Positions 57,601 to 63,446 of a stretch of 64,000 nucleotides of DNA are shown here, piece after piece. Positions within the stretch are counted from its first letter, which is position 1. Each line of letters begins with the position of its first letter. The notes beneath the pieces are model-generated. The model was not told where the DNA came from. It saw only the letters and a program-made list of their open reading frames with translations, and made no database searches. The DNA is from Cinclus cinclus (taxonomy: Eukaryota > Chordata > Aves > Passeriformes > Cinclidae): assembly GCF_963662255.1 (NCBI RefSeq), contig NC_085067.1:7617148-7681147 (forward strand). The letters are read 5' to 3'. The translations under genes were made by a program, and so were the position numbers.

Positions 57601-60600
57601 AACTTGGGAACCTGCATAACAATCAACACCTAACCCTTACCAGCACCTGGAGTGGCAAATACAAGCAGGAATCAGAACCACAGCCTCATTTCTCTCACTG
57701 CTAGCTAGCCAAGAGGAAAATAATGTTCATTTAAACCTCCTTATTTGAGAACTTACCTGGAAATATTTTCTTTATTTACAACAGTAGGTGAGCCAAACAG
57801 CTTCTTCAGCTTTTTAGGTTTCAGAACACCAGGGAATTTCTGCATACCCACAAGCAAAAGGTGCAGGTTCTCTGGAGATGTGAAGGCTGAACACAGGTCA
57901 CCTTGCAAGATGTCAAACAGGACCTCCTCAAACACAGTTTCAGGTACCTGAATGGACAGGAATGAGGGTGAGAGCACGTAAGAAATATCTGAAGGCATTT
58001 TACAAACTTGCAGTCAAGTAAGTACATTAAAGTATCTGCATTGGAAGACATTTTACTAAAAGCTTGCAGTGTTCTGGAAATTCTAGAAATAGTCTTTATC
58101 TGACACAACAAAAAATAAATAATGGATGTGTCCATAACTGCCAGACAGTCCCAGGTGATTAACCATGGGGAGTAGGACAGTATGCTGTCATCAGACAGCA
58201 GTTCTGGTCAACTGACTCCAGTTGCAATTGTTCTCTTGCTGTCTGACTGCTTTGCCTGTACAGCAGGGCAACCTAGGCACAGGGAAACCCTCTATTTTTA
58301 TTTAACACTGCTAGTCTTGATGTCTACAAATTATATCCACTTAAAAAAAAAAAAGGAAATAAACTATTTTCTTTAACTACATACTCACAGCTCTTTACTC
58401 CTTGTCCCTACATCATTTCATTCCCAACAGCCCAAAATTCAACCTTAGACCCAGGCTTGGTACATAAAAAAGGTGGTTTGCTGTTCAGAGCTTTCAGCAT
58501 ACATCTATTCAAAAGAGCAGATGCTCTAACACATACTCCAAGCAAGGGAAATGGCAAACAACAGGTTGTGGGATTGTTCACGATGAAGTCAAACCAAGCT
58601 AAACCAGAGTACCCTTCCCAGAACACAAGCATCTGCCCACAGACAACACAGGGACAGCTCCCAGTTTACACTCACTCTTCCACAGCCCCTGTAACTTCCA
58701 GCTATGAACAAATTAAAGGAAAATCTGACCCCAAAGCCAAGCCCTCTCCTTCTCCAACCCCACCAACTCCACCCCACAGCTGTGCCTGTACCTCAGAGGT
58801 GATGTCAATTAGAGTTTTGCGTGGGAGATCTCTGAGGTGTGTTTGGTAATTTGTCAGCTGCTGGAGAAGCTGGATGCTCTCCAGCAGAGCTTTCCGGTCC
58901 TAGAAAGAAAAAATAAACCAAAACCAGAGGACATAGATCAGATATTAAGCTGAAGGCCCAAGTAATAATCCACTCTTTAGATACTTATGCCTACTTGTAA
59001 TAAAAAACACACAATTGTTTCTTGATAGGCCACTCAGCTTTTTCCAAAATCATGTTTTTCAGCTGGGTATGACAACATACCCATACAACATACTCCTTCC
59101 AGGAGAGACAGGAATCTCCTGTAGCATTTGACACAGTCCCTACGTTCTACTCAGGAACACACATTAAAAAGGTAGAAAGAGTCCATGGATGACAGAAATG
59201 AACTGAAGTTGATGCTTCAAGTGCCACTGCATCGACTACCCAGTGACCAGTCTTTGTCAATCCTCTTTCTGCATCAGAAGCCCCAGAACCAGAACTGACA
59301 CACCTGACAGCAGTACTACCTTCACAAGCCTCCCAGACTGGAACAGAGCCATAACTCCAAAAAAGTTCCCAAAAGCAGCATTTCTCACAAGTTTCTGAAA
59401 GGAAAAAAAGAAAATAAAATAGATTTTAAAATCTAGTTACTATCCTGAGAGGCTAGATTTCACATGCAGCTATGTGATCAGTGGAACAAGATGGCAGGAA
59501 GATCCAGCTTTAAACACCCCATTGAGGGAAGAGAACATACTGAAAAGCAACCCCCTGCACAATGTTTAAGAACTGTCCTAAAGTACCTCTTCATCACACT
59601 GACAAATCTTACCTATAACAGGGCCAACAGGGCCAGGTGACAATATCATCAACCTCCAATTTTTAGAAATATTTGTTATTTCATTATAATCACTTGTTTT
59701 AACAAGAACCCCAAAACTACACTATACACCACAACTTCAAAGAATAGAGAACAATTTATTTAAAGTAGCAGTTGGCAAATATCACCATGAGCTGACTTAC
59801 TTTTTTCACTTTTTCCAGATTGTGTTTTTCTTTTATCTGTTCCAAAATGCTGCACAGTGGAACTTCCTCAAAAGCCTGCAAAACCTGAGGAGAGAGATGG
59901 AATAGCTGTTTGCAGTTCTTCCATTTCACAACACTGTATTGGGTTAAGCTAAAACAGTTGTTCAGCACAGCAGCAGATGTGCTGCTTTATCAGGCCAGAA
60001 AAAAGACAACCAGAGCAGTAAAGATGTACAGACAAGGAAGTAGGCTATGAGAGCTGGGATTGTACAGCTTGGAGAAGGCTCCAGGAAGATTACTTAGAAC
60101 TTCTTCCAGTGCCTCAAGAAGCTCCAAGAGAGCTGCAGAAGGACTCTGGCATCCCAGAATGCCAGGACAAGGAGGAATGACTTCCCATTGACAGAAAGTC
60201 AATTTAGGTTAAATATTAGGAAGAAATAATTCCCTGTGAGGATGGTGAGGCCCTGGCACAGGTTTCTCAGAGAAGCAGCACCTGTGTCTGCCCCATCCCT
60301 GGAAATATTCAAGGCCAGGCTGGATGGGACTTGGAGCAACCTGGCCTAGAGGAAGGTGACCCTGCCCATGGCAGGGGGTGGAACAAGATTATTTTTAAGA
60401 TCCCAAACCATTATAGGATTTAATGCAAACACAAATATACCTGGTGATATTCTGTACATGACAGAATAATAATGAGAACATTTTGCTGAAACTGCCCGAT
60501 CCCATAACTTTTCATCGTGGGCAATGCCCTGATCAAAGCAGGAAACACACAGGCTCTTCTGCTTTCTCAGATTCTCGGGTGAGATGAGGTCACACACACC

Positions 60601-61500
60601 ATTGGTGATATCACCTGCTGGAAGTCTTTTCTATGTTACACACTCAACCAGTGGGGAGGAAAACAACTCTGAAGTGTTTGTTAAAGGGTTACCTTTTCAG
60701 ATATCCCACATCAACCGACCCAGACCAAGAGCAAGACAGTTTTAAGAAGCAGTAATAGTACTAAATACAGAATAATTGAAACCTTGGTCAAATTTTGTAA
60801 ATTAAGCACAAGATCCTTAAAGCAGGGCTGAATTCTGTAGTATGAATGCGATATTGGTACAGTTCATAACTTTATAAGAGTTTCTAAAGCAGAGTAGCAT
60901 CATTTAAAAACACTATGGTTAACTGTGAGAGCCTTCCCTCCCACGTGCACACAGGAGCAGCCAGAAGGGAGCCCTCCAGCTTTGCAGAGACAGCAAAAGA
61001 TACCCCAAGCATGGACAGAGGCTGCCGACGGTTCTGATCAGCGCTGGGAAACACTGACCTGCGCCAAGGCCAAGCTGAAGCCAGGGCGGGCGGCCTCGCG
61101 GGTGGCTCCCAGTCCCTCCACCAGCCGCTTCAGGGTGTACTTGAGCTCATCGTCCTGCAAGAGAGACCGTGCTGGGTGGTGCCCGGGCTGCTCCGAGCGC
61201 GGCCCGGCCGCCAGACGCACCCGCGGAGCGGAGGGATGCTCCGTGTGACCCACTGCCCGCCCGCACCCACCGCCCCTCCGGCCCCCGCCTCACCTTCTTG
61301 CCATCCCGCAGGTGCCGCAGGAGGCTCTCAGTGGCCGCCAGCCGCACCTCCTGCTCCGGCTTAGCGATGTCCCAGAAGAAGTCGAGGAAGGCGCGGCCCT
61401 GCCGCAGCACCCCGCGGGGATCGGTCACCGCCGCGCCACCGCCCCGGTGCTCTATCTGCTCCATCTCCTCCATCTCCTCCATCACCTCCATCACCGCCAT
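6141..61500 (-). CDS. MYBBP1A: MYBBP1A, Myb-binding protein 1A (complete, 27 coding exons)
   Basis: Spliced gene; the exons below join in frame to 1317 residues. Family knowledge: a nucleolar Pol5/DNA_pol_phi-family protein with a helical-repeat body, acting in rRNA transcription and processing and as a transcriptional co-regulator (binds MYB, p53 pathway). What is seen: the N-terminal block EFLDFFWDIAKPEQE-like in exon 1 (here AFLDFFWDIAKPEQEVRLAA), helical repeat body over residues 70-710, an acidic Ser/Asp/Glu stretch at about 735-765, a charged helix at 800-837, a second helical region to about 1150, and a Lys/Arg-rich tail 1152-1317 with the KGFLPETKKRK motif typical of the family and of nucleolar targeting. 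LxxLL-type motifs occur near residues 637, 674 and 1099. Start chosen at 61500: first of several in-frame ATGs, with G at -3 and +4. Compared from memory with human (1328 aa), the N-terminus and the final tail differ. Head-to-head with EIF4H. Confidence 0.97.
7117..7241 (-). CDS. MYBBP1A: MYBBP1A exon 26 (residues 1110-1151)
   Basis: Acceptor TTGCAG, donor GTACGT; 125 nt ending two bases into a Thr codon. Encodes KLNVKLTEVEEVL..SPRLDSLYWNVMRWL, matching human SSRLHDLYWQAMKTL. A second GT lies 4 nt downstream, but only the first keeps frame with exon 27. Confidence 0.93.
8331..8432 (-). CDS. MYBBP1A: MYBBP1A exon 25 (residues 1076-1109)
   Basis: Acceptor TTGCAG, donor GTGAGT; 34 codons. Encodes KVTKSLELLNFLLKT, aligned with human QALSSLELLNVLFRT; contains an LxxLL-type motif. 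Confidence 0.92.
13680..13742. repeat. Palindrome and inverted-repeat cluster
   Basis: TTCTGTATGCTCA occurs at 13680-13692 and again at 13730-13742, and its exact complement lies at 13715-13727. Positions 13715-13742 form a perfect 28-bp palindrome with no spacer. The first and middle copies form a 14-bp inverted repeat (13680-13693 with 13714-13727) with a 20-base loop. Confidence 0.95.
14540..14625 (-). mobile_element. Possible ancient MIR-like relic
   Basis: Contains AAAGCACTTCAAAG and CCTCATTTTACAAGC..GAGGCTGAGAAAGGG, resembling the complement of a MIR 3' half. Weak evidence. Confidence 0.25.
16050..16245 (+). mobile_element. Possible ancient MIR/core-SINE relic
   Basis: In order: a word like GTTTGATTCTTGGCTCAGCTC (compare the MIR core), TGTAAAACAGGATG, and TGTAAAGCACTTTGAGA. 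Spacing is roughly right, but divergence is high. Confidence 0.35.
19580..19693 (-). CDS. MYBBP1A: MYBBP1A exon 24 (residues 1038-1075)
   Basis: Acceptor TTTCAG, donor GTAACA; 38 codons. Encodes ACLLLHRVLLLHELK and EEEWEELI, matching human ACLLLQKTLSMREVR and DPEWKQLM. It is isolated between the two giant introns, and human sequence continues directly from exon 23 to this one, so no exon appears to be missing. Confidence 0.93.
19834..20150 (-). mobile_element. CR1 LINE 3' fragment in intron 23
   Basis: Complement of the CR1 3' end: GATTTGGGTTGGAAGAGACC, CCAACCCCCTGCCAGGGACC, GAACATGTCCAGGAATGGGGC, and AAGAATTTCTTCCTAATATCC. Its 3' end lies 140 bp from exon 24. Sense orientation relative to MYBBP1A. 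Confidence 0.93.
23212..23233. repeat. TA dinucleotide microsatellite
   Basis: Eleven or so uninterrupted TA units. Confidence 0.9.
24303..24720 (-). mobile_element. CR1 LINE 3' fragment in intron 23
   Basis: Starts CATACAATCATGGATTGGTT; continues with the usual CCTGCCATGGGCTTCCACTA, TTGAGCACTTCCAGAGAAATG and TCCCTTGTCCCCAGTCCC landmarks, so it is longer than the others (about 400 bp). Confidence 0.88.
33161..33305. repeat. G-rich minisatellite
   Basis: Seven or so copies of GGGATGGGGGATCAGG, several with an extra GGTCCAGCA insert, so units of about 19 and 25 bp alternate. The plus strand has repeated G runs of 4-5; the MYBBP1A transcript carries the C-rich strand. Confidence 0.92.
33409..33496. 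repeat. Purine-rich GAAGAAGAT tract
   Basis: Imperfect trinucleotide repeat of GAA, GAT, GAC and AAA. It opens lysine-rich or acidic frames depending on phase, but no long conserved protein. Confidence 0.8.
35409..35482. repeat. A-rich CAAA-type simple repeat
   Basis: AAAC/AAACAAAC units over about 74 bp, in intron 23. Confidence 0.8.
37410..37447. repeat. A/T hairpin-forming inverted repeat
   Basis: AAAAGTTTTT (37410-37419) and AAAAACTTTT (37438-37447) are exact complements around an 18-base loop, set among further TTTAAAGAAAA words. Low complexity, so it may be chance. Confidence 0.5.
38549..38608. repeat. T-rich simple repeat with GGTT units
   Basis: Poly-T runs joined by GGTTGGTT units; in intron 23. 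Confidence 0.8.
39527..39595 (-). CDS. MYBBP1A: MYBBP1A exon 23 (residues 1015-1037)
   Basis: Short exon (23 codons); acceptor TTACAG, donor GTAAGA. Encodes IMCKPLVYTLVEFITAAARQ, the counterpart of human VLCQSLLPILVQHITG. It is followed by the 19.8-kb intron 23. Confidence 0.9.
39937..40192 (+). mobile_element. CR1 LINE 3' fragment (second subfamily) in intron 22
   Basis: Sense landmarks in order: GGAACAAATGACAGGACAAA, CTAAAGTTGCACCACGGGGG, AGGAAAAATCTCTTCACTGAAAG, CACTGGCACAGGCTTCTCAGG and ACATGTGGATGTGGT. It is missing the final tail. Antisense to MYBBP1A. Confidence 0.88.
41118..41249 (-). CDS. MYBBP1A: MYBBP1A exon 22 (residues 971-1014)
   Basis: Acceptor CTACAG, donor GTAAGT; 44 codons. 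Encodes VYQQALTQFLSKRNSPLTCSMF and LFKRFP, matching human VYSTALSSFLTKRNSPLTVPMF. Confidence 0.95.
41250..43510 (-). other. MYBBP1A: MYBBP1A intron 21 (2.3 kb)
   Basis: No repeat or nested gene recognised. Confidence 0.8.
43511..43616 (-). CDS. MYBBP1A: MYBBP1A exon 21 (residues 935-970)
   Basis: Acceptor TTATAG, donor GTGAGA. Encodes ASLYLLKVLKGN, identical in pattern to human ASLYLLRVLKGN, then a Pro/Ser-rich variable linker. Confidence 0.93.
44814..44948 (-). CDS. MYBBP1A: MYBBP1A exon 20 (residues 890-935)
   Basis: Acceptor GTGCAG, donor GTGAGT; 135 nt with split codons at both ends. Encodes LCRNKQYC..VHALVQRLVKKACKH..SAVALYYF, matching human LCRARRYC..VERLVQQAG..TALYHF. Confidence 0.94.
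45771..45928 (-). CDS. MYBBP1A: MYBBP1A exon 19 (residues 838-890)
   Basis: Acceptor TTGCAG, donor GTAAGT. Encodes VLDLIDVFLVKQAENPLV..IEPLLQLIEQ and DKQEVDILQKTASIF, matching human VLDLVEVLVTKQPENALV. Confidence 0.94.
46966..47130 (-). CDS. MYBBP1A: MYBBP1A exon 18 (residues 783-837)
   Basis: Acceptor AAAAG, donor GTGGGA; 55 codons. Encodes DDDAMMALDKNISALFAEQQKRIQ followed by a Lys/Arg/Glu-rich helix ending LRRDFKAK; human has AMMALDQSLASLFAEQKLRIQ..LRRDFQIR. Confidence 0.95.
47807..47932 (-). CDS. MYBBP1A: MYBBP1A exon 17 (residues 741-782)
   Basis: Acceptor CCTTAG, donor GTATGT; 42 codons. The first half is a Ser/Asp/Glu-rich acidic run; the second is FRSQLMKVLQAGNTL, the conserved FREQLMTVLQAGKAL block. 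Confidence 0.95.
48575..48664 (-). CDS. MYBBP1A: MYBBP1A exon 16 (residues 711-740)
   Basis: Acceptor TTGTAG, donor GTAACT; 30 codons. Starts the acidic region: VFDPNQEQNEESAVVVME, like human VLNPETSEDENDRVVVTD. Confidence 0.92.
49381..49532 (-). CDS. MYBBP1A: MYBBP1A exon 15 (residues 660-710)
   Basis: Acceptor GTGCAG, donor GTAAGT. Encodes EPGWVEVMVEILLSLLAQPS, matching human EPPWVEVLVEILLALLAQPS, and ends LQLILD in phase 0. Confidence 0.95.
50587..50680 (-). CDS. MYBBP1A: MYBBP1A exon 14 (residues 629-660)
   Basis: Acceptor AAACAG, donor GTGAGT; 94 nt. Contains the LxxLL motif LSDLL and a run of six AAG lysine codons near its end, a basic stretch that may act in nuclear import. Confidence 0.9.
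51089..51197 (-). CDS. MYBBP1A: MYBBP1A exon 13 (residues 592-628)
   Basis: Acceptor CTTCAG, donor GTAAGA. Encodes TLQSVKDLQKK..VGAFQQLLLSMAIHLFK, matching the human AFQHLLLLVGIHLLK helix. Phase 0 at the 3' end. Confidence 0.93.
51831..52034 (-). CDS. MYBBP1A: MYBBP1A exon 12 (residues 524-592)
   Basis: Acceptor TTGCAG, donor GTGAGG; 204 nt. Encodes LLQTLNTLPVLG..DGKLWIFLLVEYANKLL and VKPFTKEQRDIWER, in line with human LLQTLST..VTPFTAQQRQAWDR. Confidence 0.95.
52756..52881 (-). CDS. MYBBP1A: MYBBP1A exon 11 (residues 482-524)
   Basis: Acceptor TTCTAG, donor GTGAGG. Encodes FCFFHAFFVAKKKNSQI, the counterpart of human FCLFHSFFVTKKPTSQI, followed by a less conserved linker. Confidence 0.94.
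53454..53561 (-). CDS. MYBBP1A: MYBBP1A exon 10 (residues 446-482)
   Basis: Acceptor CAAAG, donor GTGAGA; 108 nt with flanking split codons. Encodes LRRWMMHRLVNI, aligned to human LRKWIIFRLVSI. The acceptor could also be read 2 nt further in, but only this choice keeps the frame. Confidence 0.9.
53775..53788. repeat. Poly-C run of 14
   Basis: Uninterrupted C run in intron 9; the length may be a sequencing or assembly error. Confidence 0.9.
54217..54506 (-). CDS. MYBBP1A: MYBBP1A exon 9 (residues 350-446)
   Basis: Largest internal exon (290 nt); acceptor TTTCAG, donor GTGAGT. Contains FKFAAEMEGYIDTFLSGC, DDPERQLAVMMGFSTLTNQG and a FLRPDLD..DFS motif, all close to the human protein. Ends two bases into a Thr codon. 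Confidence 0.95.
54507..56995 (-). other. MYBBP1A: MYBBP1A intron 8 (2.5 kb)
   Basis: Contains a CR1 fragment (54583-54725) and a poly-A run at about 55839-55853; no nested gene seen. Confidence 0.8.
54583..54725 (-). mobile_element. CR1 LINE 3' fragment in intron 8
   Basis: AGTCATAGTCATATAACAGC, GGTTAGAAGGGACCTCAAAGC, AAGCCCCTGCCGTGGGCC and CCAAGCCCATCCAACCAGGC follow the complement of the CR1 3' end. Confidence 0.88.
56996..57113 (-). CDS. MYBBP1A: MYBBP1A exon 8 (residues 310-349)
   Basis: Acceptor CTCAG, donor GTAGGT. Completes a Ser codon, then YMCYRLLGSALPLLSVEQLQ and HYGEHV, matching human YLCFRLLGAALPLLTKEQL and HYGEHV. Phase 0 at the 3' end. Confidence 0.95.
57296..57463 (-). CDS. 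MYBBP1A: MYBBP1A exon 7 (residues 254-310)
   Basis: Acceptor TTCCAG, donor GTTTGT (weak but with correct phase). Encodes KLPSVAFDLLQVALKEGAF and FWNEVVESGLLK, the conserved FWKEVVEQGLLK motif. Confidence 0.94.
57757..57947 (-). CDS. MYBBP1A: MYBBP1A exon 6 (residues 191-254)
   Basis: Acceptor ATTCAG, donor GTAAGT; ends with two bases of an Arg codon. Contains SPENLHLLLVGMQKFP and KPKKLKKLFGS, matching the human SPEQLELFLLAQQKVP and KLKKLVGS. Confidence 0.94.
58792..58899 (-). CDS. MYBBP1A: MYBBP1A exon 5 (residues 155-190)
   Basis: Acceptor TTCTAG, donor GTACAG; 36 codons in phase 0. Encodes DRKALLESIQLLQQL..LPRKTLIDITSE, aligned with the human DQEALMKSVKLLQAL..QPRKALVDILSE block. Confidence 0.93.
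59320..59394 (-). CDS. MYBBP1A: MYBBP1A exon 4 (residues 130-154)
   Basis: Acceptor TTTCAG, donor GTAGTA; 25 codons ending MALFQSGRLVK, which matches human LALFQSGRLVK. The exon is too short for a simple ORF search and was found by homology and splice sites. Confidence 0.92.
59801..59884 (-). CDS. MYBBP1A: MYBBP1A exon 3 (residues 102-129)
   Basis: Acceptor CCTCAG, donor GTAAGT; 28 codons. Encodes the PLCSILEQIKEKHNL segment, strongly like human PLCSILQQIQEKYDL. Confidence 0.95.
60193..60425 (+). mobile_element. CR1 LINE 3' fragment in intron 2
   Basis: Sense landmarks: TATTAGGAAGAAATAATTCC, GAGGCCCTGGCACAGG, GCCCCATCCCTGGAAATATT, CAAGGCCAGGCTGGATGGG and GCCCATGGCAGGGGGTGGAA. Antisense to MYBBP1A. 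Confidence 0.94.
61059..61154 (-). CDS. MYBBP1A: MYBBP1A exon 2 (residues 70-101)
   Basis: Acceptor TTGCAG, donor GTCAGT; phase 0 on both sides. Encodes DDELKYTLKRLVEGLG..ARPGFSLALAQ, close to the family's second helical block. Confidence 0.95.
61294..61500 (-). CDS. MYBBP1A: MYBBP1A exon 1 (residues 1-69)
   Basis: Begins with ATG; ends ..RDGKK before donor GTGAGG, phase 0. The first 22 residues are Met/Glu-rich and built from a 9-bp repeat; then comes the conserved FLDFFWDIAKPEQE segment. Confidence 0.95.
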
Positions 61501-61620
61501 GCCGCCAGCGCTGCCGCACGTGGGGCCGCCCGCCCGCTCCGCCTCTTCCGGGGCAGCGCGGCCGCCGTCTGAGCCGCTGCCCTCAGTCCCTCCGGTGGCT
61601 CAGGCACGCTCCTCTCATGG
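61501..61620 (-). promoter_or_regulatory. MYBBP1A: MYBBP1A 5' UTR/promoter with E-box and ETS site
   Basis: GC- and CpG-rich, no TATA box. A palindromic E-box CACGTG (61517-61522) and an ETS-type core CCGGAAG on the minus strand (61545-61551) lie just upstream of the ATG. Both are common in promoters of ribosome-biogenesis genes; MYC or USF control is inferred. The transcription start cannot be fixed from sequence. Confidence 0.65.
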
Positions 61621-61631
61621 CCGCGCCTCAG

Positions 61632-61775
61632 CGCCTCTCGGCCTTCCAGCCCCGCTCCCCTCAGCGCCTCTCGGCCTTCCAGCCCCGCTCCCCTCAGCGC
61701 CTCTCGGCCCTCCAGCCCCGCTCCCCTCAGCCCCGCTCCCCTCAGCCCCGCTCCCCTCAGCCCCGCTCCCCTCAG
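61632..61775. repeat. C-rich minisatellite between MYBBP1A and EIF4H
   Basis: Three near-identical 33-bp copies (61632-61664, 61665-61697, 61698-61730; one base differs in the third) followed by three exact 15-bp copies of CCCCGCTCCCCTCAG (61731-61775), which is the tail of the 33-bp unit. The minus strand is G-rich. Confidence 0.92.
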
Positions 61776-61861
61776 CGACTCCCGCTCCTCTTGGCCCCAC
61801 CCCTGTCCCCTCAGATCCCTCTCCCCTCATGGCCGCCCTTCACACCCCGCTCCCTGAACCT

Positions 61862-62430
61862 CTCATCCCACAAAATCGGATTGCTTGCCCGGTGTGCCGC
61901 AAGCCAGTCGTGACACACTCGACGGACGCACCGATTGATATTTCAGAGTTGCGCTAACCGCGGTGCTCTGTGGTGTTCCACAAATCCAGCACACCCCGGG
62001 CTGGATCAAGACCGGACTTTTCACACCATCATTTGTACTCAGAAGTTCAGAGTCAGTGACTTTCGAAGTACTGCCCATCTATAGGGATCGATTAGTAATT
62101 TACAAGTTTCGTAACCTCAGCTAAATTCTACATATGTTGAGAGGAAGGGTTTTCACAGGGTCTTTAGAATTATAATTAGCATAAATCACCTATAGGATAC
62201 ACGGACCTTGAGTCTTTTGCTAAGTTAACAAAGTATACACAGGCGTATGCCAACATCCGAATTTACTACATCCTTAATGCTCGTTAGTTCCAGGATGTCT
62301 TTGAGTAAGGGATGCTGCCTGCCCCACGGGTTAGTTCTCCTTTTTTGCTGAAAGTATGCAAAGATCTTACACTAAAGGCCATTACAACTCAAGTTATTCT
62401 TGGAACGTTCCACATTTTGCAACAGCCCCC
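61862..62430 (-). mobile_element. Possible LTR-like sequence in the intergenic region
   Basis: An abrupt A+T-richer block between two GC-rich islands. On the minus strand its end (about 61860-61990) has the look of a U5 region of an avian endogenous retrovirus. No flanking duplication or internal genes seen. Assignment is by general resemblance only. Confidence 0.3.
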
Positions 62431-62589
62431 CTGTCCCTCAGATCCTCCGCAGGGCTCCTCTGTCCCTCCTCTGTCCCACGGGCTCCTCGCCCGGTCCGCA
62501 TCTCCGGAGGGAGGGTTGGATCCCGGCTGGACCCTGTCCCGGCGGGACACTGGGGCAAAGCCTGCGGGGTGAGGCGGGATCGGCGGTGT

Positions 62590-62860
62590 GGCCATAGCTG
62601 GTTATCGTATGAGAGTCTGTCGTGTGGTTTTATAAGAAAACATTAAATTATGGCCTGGCAAAAGGAGACAAACCGGTTGGTACAAATGGTATTTCTTAAG
62701 GACACCGTGAAACTGTCGGGTACAGCCCGTTGTTCTAACTTGCAATAAAATCCAGCACTGTCTTCCAGCAGCCCTGTGAACTCTGCGTGTTGCTGCTATC
62801 CTGCCAGACACCGGTGCCACCCGCGGGAGTGCAGGGAATGACCCCGGAGCAGGATCCACC
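62590..62860 (+). mobile_element. Possible second LTR-like sequence
   Basis: Another A+T-richer insert, with TTTATAAG (62629-62636), an AATAAA (62744-62749) and about 80-100 nt after it, as in a retroviral LTR. It does not visibly match the 61862-62430 block. Terminal repeats and target-site duplication were not established. Confidence 0.28.
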
Positions 62861-63029
62861 CCTGTGATCACTGTGGATGACTGTGACACCTGGAGCAGGC
62901 TCCATTTCCGTGATCTCTGTGATCCCCGCCCGCAGCGATAGCGGGATGCTTGGGGAACCAGAGCCGCGGGCTGGGCTCGCATCAGCGCGGGAGGGTCCAA
63001 CGCTCACCGGAGGCGCTACCGCTGCCCAG

Positions 63030-63200
63030 CCCGGGCAGATCCCCGGGGGGACCCCCGACACATCCCGGGCACATCCACGGGCAGATCCCAGGCACAGCCT
63101 CCGGCAGAACCGGAGCAGATCCTCAGGCAGAGCCGCGGGCGAATCCCGCGCAGATCCCAGAGCAGACATCGACCTGATCCCCGGGCAGATCCCGTCCCAG
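63030..63200. repeat. Degenerate GC-rich repeat upstream of EIF4H
   Basis: Many spaced copies of a GGGCAGATCCC-like word (for example near 63034, 63079, 63153 and 63183), with intervening GGCAGAnCC variants. Irregular spacing suggests an old, decayed tandem array in the proximal promoter. Confidence 0.6.
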
Positions 63201-63317
63201 AGCGACGCAAGCGACCCGTGCGCTTCACCTCCCGGCAGGCAGCAGAGCGGACAGCCCTATCGGGGCGGGGAGCTGGAGGCAGGCACTGCGCGGGGCAGCC
63301 CCGGCCCGCGCGCCGCC

Positions 63318-63326
63318 GTATATAAG
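63318..63326 (+). promoter_or_regulatory. EIF4H: TATA box of EIF4H
   Basis: GTATATAAG in an otherwise GC-rich setting, about 65 nt upstream of the ATG. This predicts transcription starting near 63350 and a 5' UTR of roughly 40 nt. Confidence 0.7.
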
Positions 63327-63387
63327 CGTTGCGGGGTCCTCGGGCGCGGTCCTGTCACGCTCGCACGGGGACGAGGCCGCGGCGGCG

Positions 63388-63446
63388 ATGGCGGATTTCG
63401 ATCCCTACGACGACCGGGCCTACAGCAGCTTCGGCGGCGGCCGTGG
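63388..63446 (+). CDS. EIF4H: EIF4H, eukaryotic translation initiation factor 4H (first coding exon only)
   Basis: The exon encodes [20 protein letters not shown] and stops at donor GTAAGT (exon end 63446, two bases into the final Gly codon). It matches the human EIF4H N-terminus ([20 protein letters not shown]) except for Pro at residue 6. Family knowledge: EIF4H is a cytoplasmic RRM protein that stimulates the eIF4A helicase during cap-dependent initiation; the RRM and the rest of the protein lie beyond the window. The ATG has G at -3 and +4. It is transcribed away from MYBBP1A, with 1.9 kb between the two start codons. Confidence 0.93.

Larger units (their letters stand above)
61040..61620. 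promoter_or_regulatory. CpG island over MYBBP1A exons 1-2
   Basis: Dense CpG and high G+C, in contrast to the A+T-rich introns further into the gene. Boundaries judged by eye. Confidence 0.7.

Noticed and set aside
61169..61957. 262-residue plus-strand open frame
   Set aside because: It is antisense to MYBBP1A exon 1 and runs into the C-rich minisatellite; the Ser/Pro/Leu repeats come from the DNA repeat.
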